Part shown: positions 62,426 through 64,000 of the stretch, piece by piece
How the letters are laid out: the number at the start of each line of letters is the position of its first letter
Position numbering within the stretch: the first letter of the stretch is position 1
Origin: Auriscalpium vulgare
Taxonomy: Eukaryota > Basidiomycota > Agaricomycetes > Russulales > Auriscalpiaceae
DNA length: 64,000 nucleotides
Direction: 5' to 3'
Assembly: GCA_019915015.1 (NCBI GenBank)
Contig: JAHBBC010000018.1
Span: 248,001 to 312,000, forward strand
Notes under the pieces: generated by a model
What the model was told of the DNA's origin: nothing
The model's database searches: none
The model's input: the letters and a program-made list of their open reading frames with translations, nothing else
Translations under genes and position numbers: made by a program

Positions 62426-64000
62426 AAAACCCTCCACCCCCTGCTTCTGGGTTCGCGAGATGCGCTTGCGGCCGCGTGGAATAGTGGGGATTGACGCCAT
62501 GACTCCCGTGTTTGGGTCCGTGATCGTGATTGTCTGCCTCTCGTCTGCAAAGTTTTGCACGGTACTTCCCGTGAGAACGTCAAAGGGCCTCCCCAGGAGC
62601 ATGTCGTACGCCGGGTTGCGGATGATATGCACCTGTACGTATAGCGTTATACCCCCAATCTTCATCGGGACGTTTCTAGCCAGGCCTAGCGACCTATCGC
62701 GACTTTTGTTGGCCGATATCATATCCAGGCGAACGTTCGGATCGTAATGCAGCCCGAGGTAATGGCATACGTCCTCGGACATGGAAATAATCTGCGACCC
62801 GGGATCCACGACTGCCTCGATGTGCGCTTGGTTGTCGACTAGTGGCAAGATCGAACGGAGGGCCAGCGATTCCTTGGCGACTTCCAACGGCTCAGGGTCT
62901 GGTTCCCCTTCTCCTGCTTCTCCTAGATCTCCCATCAGAACCTCCACAATGACTTCTCCTACACGCGTCCCCTCGGGCAACTCCGTTGGCTGGTGTCCCA
63001 GGGCTTGCAGAAAGGTTTCGGGCATATGGTCCGCGAATCCCCTCACCACCTTCTCGTCCTCTCCTTCCCCTTCGTCCTGGTCAAAGTCGAACGGAAAGAG
63101 CTCTGGTTCGCTTTCCACCATCGCCTGGACTACTGGTACTCTTGCCTCGTTTGGGACCCGCTTAGGGGTCACCACGTTGCGAACTTGAGCGCGTACTTCC
63201 GGGGCAATGGACATGAGCTCCCTCTGTGTCAAGGTGACCTCCGCATTCATGGCCCTCTCATAAACCTTACTTGCTATTACGGGGTCGCGGACCGGGGCGA
63301 CCTTATTGTATGCTGGGTCCGCCTTGCGCTGCCCCGCGCTTCGTTGGTAACTTGCCGGCCCTATGTACGTCGCGTCGGGCACCTTCGCGAAAGGGTGGAT
63401 CGGAGGTGTTAACGGCTCCTCACCCGCTGTGGTGTCTTCGTCGGCCTGCCTTGGTTTGTCTGCGCTATCCCCAGTCTCCCCTGGTCGGTCGACGGCCTCC
63501 GGCTCGAAGGAAACCTGCTTCTTGGCTTGCGTAAACGGCTTCCTCTTCGGAATGACCACCTCTGGAACTCGTCGCGATCTTTCGCGCTCGCCAGGCAGCA
63601 GCCCTATTGCCTGGGGAAACTCGCCCGCGTCCAGTGCGGCCTGCCGGCGTTCCTTCTGAGCTTGCCTTTCCGCTCGGGCCGTCAGGAGCACTGCCATCTC
63701 CTGCTGGAGCTCCGTCATTCTGTCTTCGTCGGTCAATTGCGGCGTCAGTTGGATTAGGCCGGCGACCGTCTGCACTTTGGCCGGCACTGGCTCGTAGTCC
63801 ATCGTCGTCAGCATCATGGCTTCTGACTGTCCGTGTTGATTCCCGGCGTAGTACGCATCCACACGCTGCTTCAGCGGGCCTTCTCCTAGCGGGATAAGCC
63901 CTCCACCCTTCAGAACGACCCGGTTGTTGTGGTCCCTAGATACGCGACCCGTCGCGATGTAGTCCTGGACCACCATACATTCCCTGACGAAGTGCCCCGT
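62417..64000 (-). CDS. Gag-protease of the second element, N-terminus outside window
   Basis: At the window edge the translation reads TGHFVREC, the last His and Cys of a CCHC zinc knuckle, so the Gag capsid lies beyond 64000. About 380 residues of charged linker follow. Then comes a retropepsin-like domain (AVVDPGSQIISM near 62800, DPGS in place of DTGS, and MLLGRPF near 62600). The frame ends at TAG 62417-62419, a few codons after a slippery heptamer that leads into pol. DPGS-type active sites are unusual; activity is uncertain. Confidence 0.85.
   Translation of the reverse strand, partial: TGHFVRECMVVQDYIATGRVSRDHNNRVVLKGGGLIPLGEGPLKQRVDAYYAGNQHGQSEAMMLTTMDYEPVPAKVQTVAGLIQLTPQLTDEDRMTELQQEMAVLLTARAERQAQKERRQAALDAGEFPQAIGLLPGERERSRRVPEVVIPKRKPFTQAKKQVSFEPEAVDRPGETGDSADKPRQADEDTTAGEEPLTPPIHPFAKVPDATYIGPASYQRSAGQRKADPAYNKVAPVRDPVIASKVYERAMNAEVTLTQRELMSIAPEVRAQVRNVVTPKRVPNEARVPVVQAMVESEPELFPFDFDQDEGEGEDEKVVRGFADHMPETFLQALGHQPTELPEGTRVGEVIVEVLMGDLGEAGEGEPDPEPLEVAKESLALRSILPLVDNQAHIEAVVDPGSQIISMSEDVCHYLGLHYDPNVRLDMISANKSRDRSLGLARNVPMKIGGITLYVQVHIIRNPAYDMLLGRPFDVLTGSTVQNFADERQTITITDPNTGVMASIPTIPRGRKRISRTQKQGVEGFRD
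62426..62432 (-). promoter_or_regulatory. -1 ribosomal frameshift site between Gag-protease and Pol
   Basis: Minus strand reads G GGT TTT in the Gag-protease frame, the canonical X XXY YYZ pattern. Slippage by -1 enters TCG CGA CTA GAG and continues in the pol frame. The zero-frame stop is two codons downstream. Confidence 0.7.

Larger units (their letters stand above)
49527..64000 (-). mobile_element. Second Ty3/gypsy element with antisense gene cassette, 5' end outside window
   Basis: Read on the minus strand: Gag (partial), protease, RT, RNase H, integrase, then a 5.3-kb stretch with three plus-strand genes, a polypurine tract and a 657-bp LTR ending against the Plavaka fragment. The lower boundary is placed at 49527 because the LTR starts TGATAGG right after the polypurine tract and ends GCGTATCA, a TGATA/TATCA terminal match. 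The adjoining Plavaka frame starts sensibly just outside. The 5' LTR is past 64000, so the LTR pair and the target duplication (candidate CCCGG at 49522-49526) could not be compared. Pol is interrupted by another insertion, so this copy is defective. Confidence 0.75.

Noticed and set aside
1..64000. CRISPR array, bacterial operon features or ribosomal RNA genes
   Set aside because: No regular repeat-spacer array, no rRNA-like sequence, and genes are intron-containing and eukaryotic.

Overview
The window looks like GC-rich nuclear DNA from a basidiomycete, most likely an Agaricomycete. Genes are split by many short GT-AG introns (about 47-76 nt). They include a NOP56 with a basic tail, a fungal KHA1-type K+/H+ antiporter, MYND zinc-finger, F-box-like and DUF6699 proteins, and an APH-like phosphotransferase. 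The mobile elements are also types common in these fungi: PIF/Harbinger, Plavaka-like DNA transposon and Ty3/gypsy LTR elements. No search was run; family names come from motifs read in the sequence.

Left half (1-28 kb): a PIF/Harbinger element (1-2460, left end outside the window) has landed in the start of a host gene. A mostly single-copy block follows: a repeat-bearing orphan gene, a double-MYND protein, a small coiled-coil gene, a phosphotransferase with duplicated 3' exon and a broken partial copy, a DUF6699 gene, NOP56 (+) convergent with KHA1 (-), a second MYND protein and an F-box-like gene. Several kilobases between 8 and 18 kb hold no gene I can defend.

Right half (28-64 kb): a nest of transposons. 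A Plavaka-like transposase gene on the minus strand (28252-29377 plus 47710-49526) is cut by an 18.3-kb Ty3/gypsy element (29378-47709) with two 2473-bp LTRs and a 4-bp target duplication (ACGG). The same Plavaka copy is also cut by a second Ty3/gypsy element, on the minus strand (49527 to beyond 64000). Its pol is itself split by a 3.1-kb non-coding insertion (58671-61773) with a tRNA-like sequence inside.

Two features of the retroelements stand out. The 18.3-kb element has a 401-codon ORF wholly inside the U3 part of each LTR, and a gag-protease ORF of about 3100 codons with some 2000 residues of unknown, partly repetitive sequence between protease and reverse transcriptase. The second element carries three spliced antisense genes (50311-55060) between pol and its 3' LTR, bounded by two polypurine-tract-like sequences. 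Its gag-pol junction has a canonical -1 slippery heptamer. The two pol proteins share motifs (FIDD in the RT, similar RNase H and integrase), so the elements appear to be related members of one clade that gained different extra genes.
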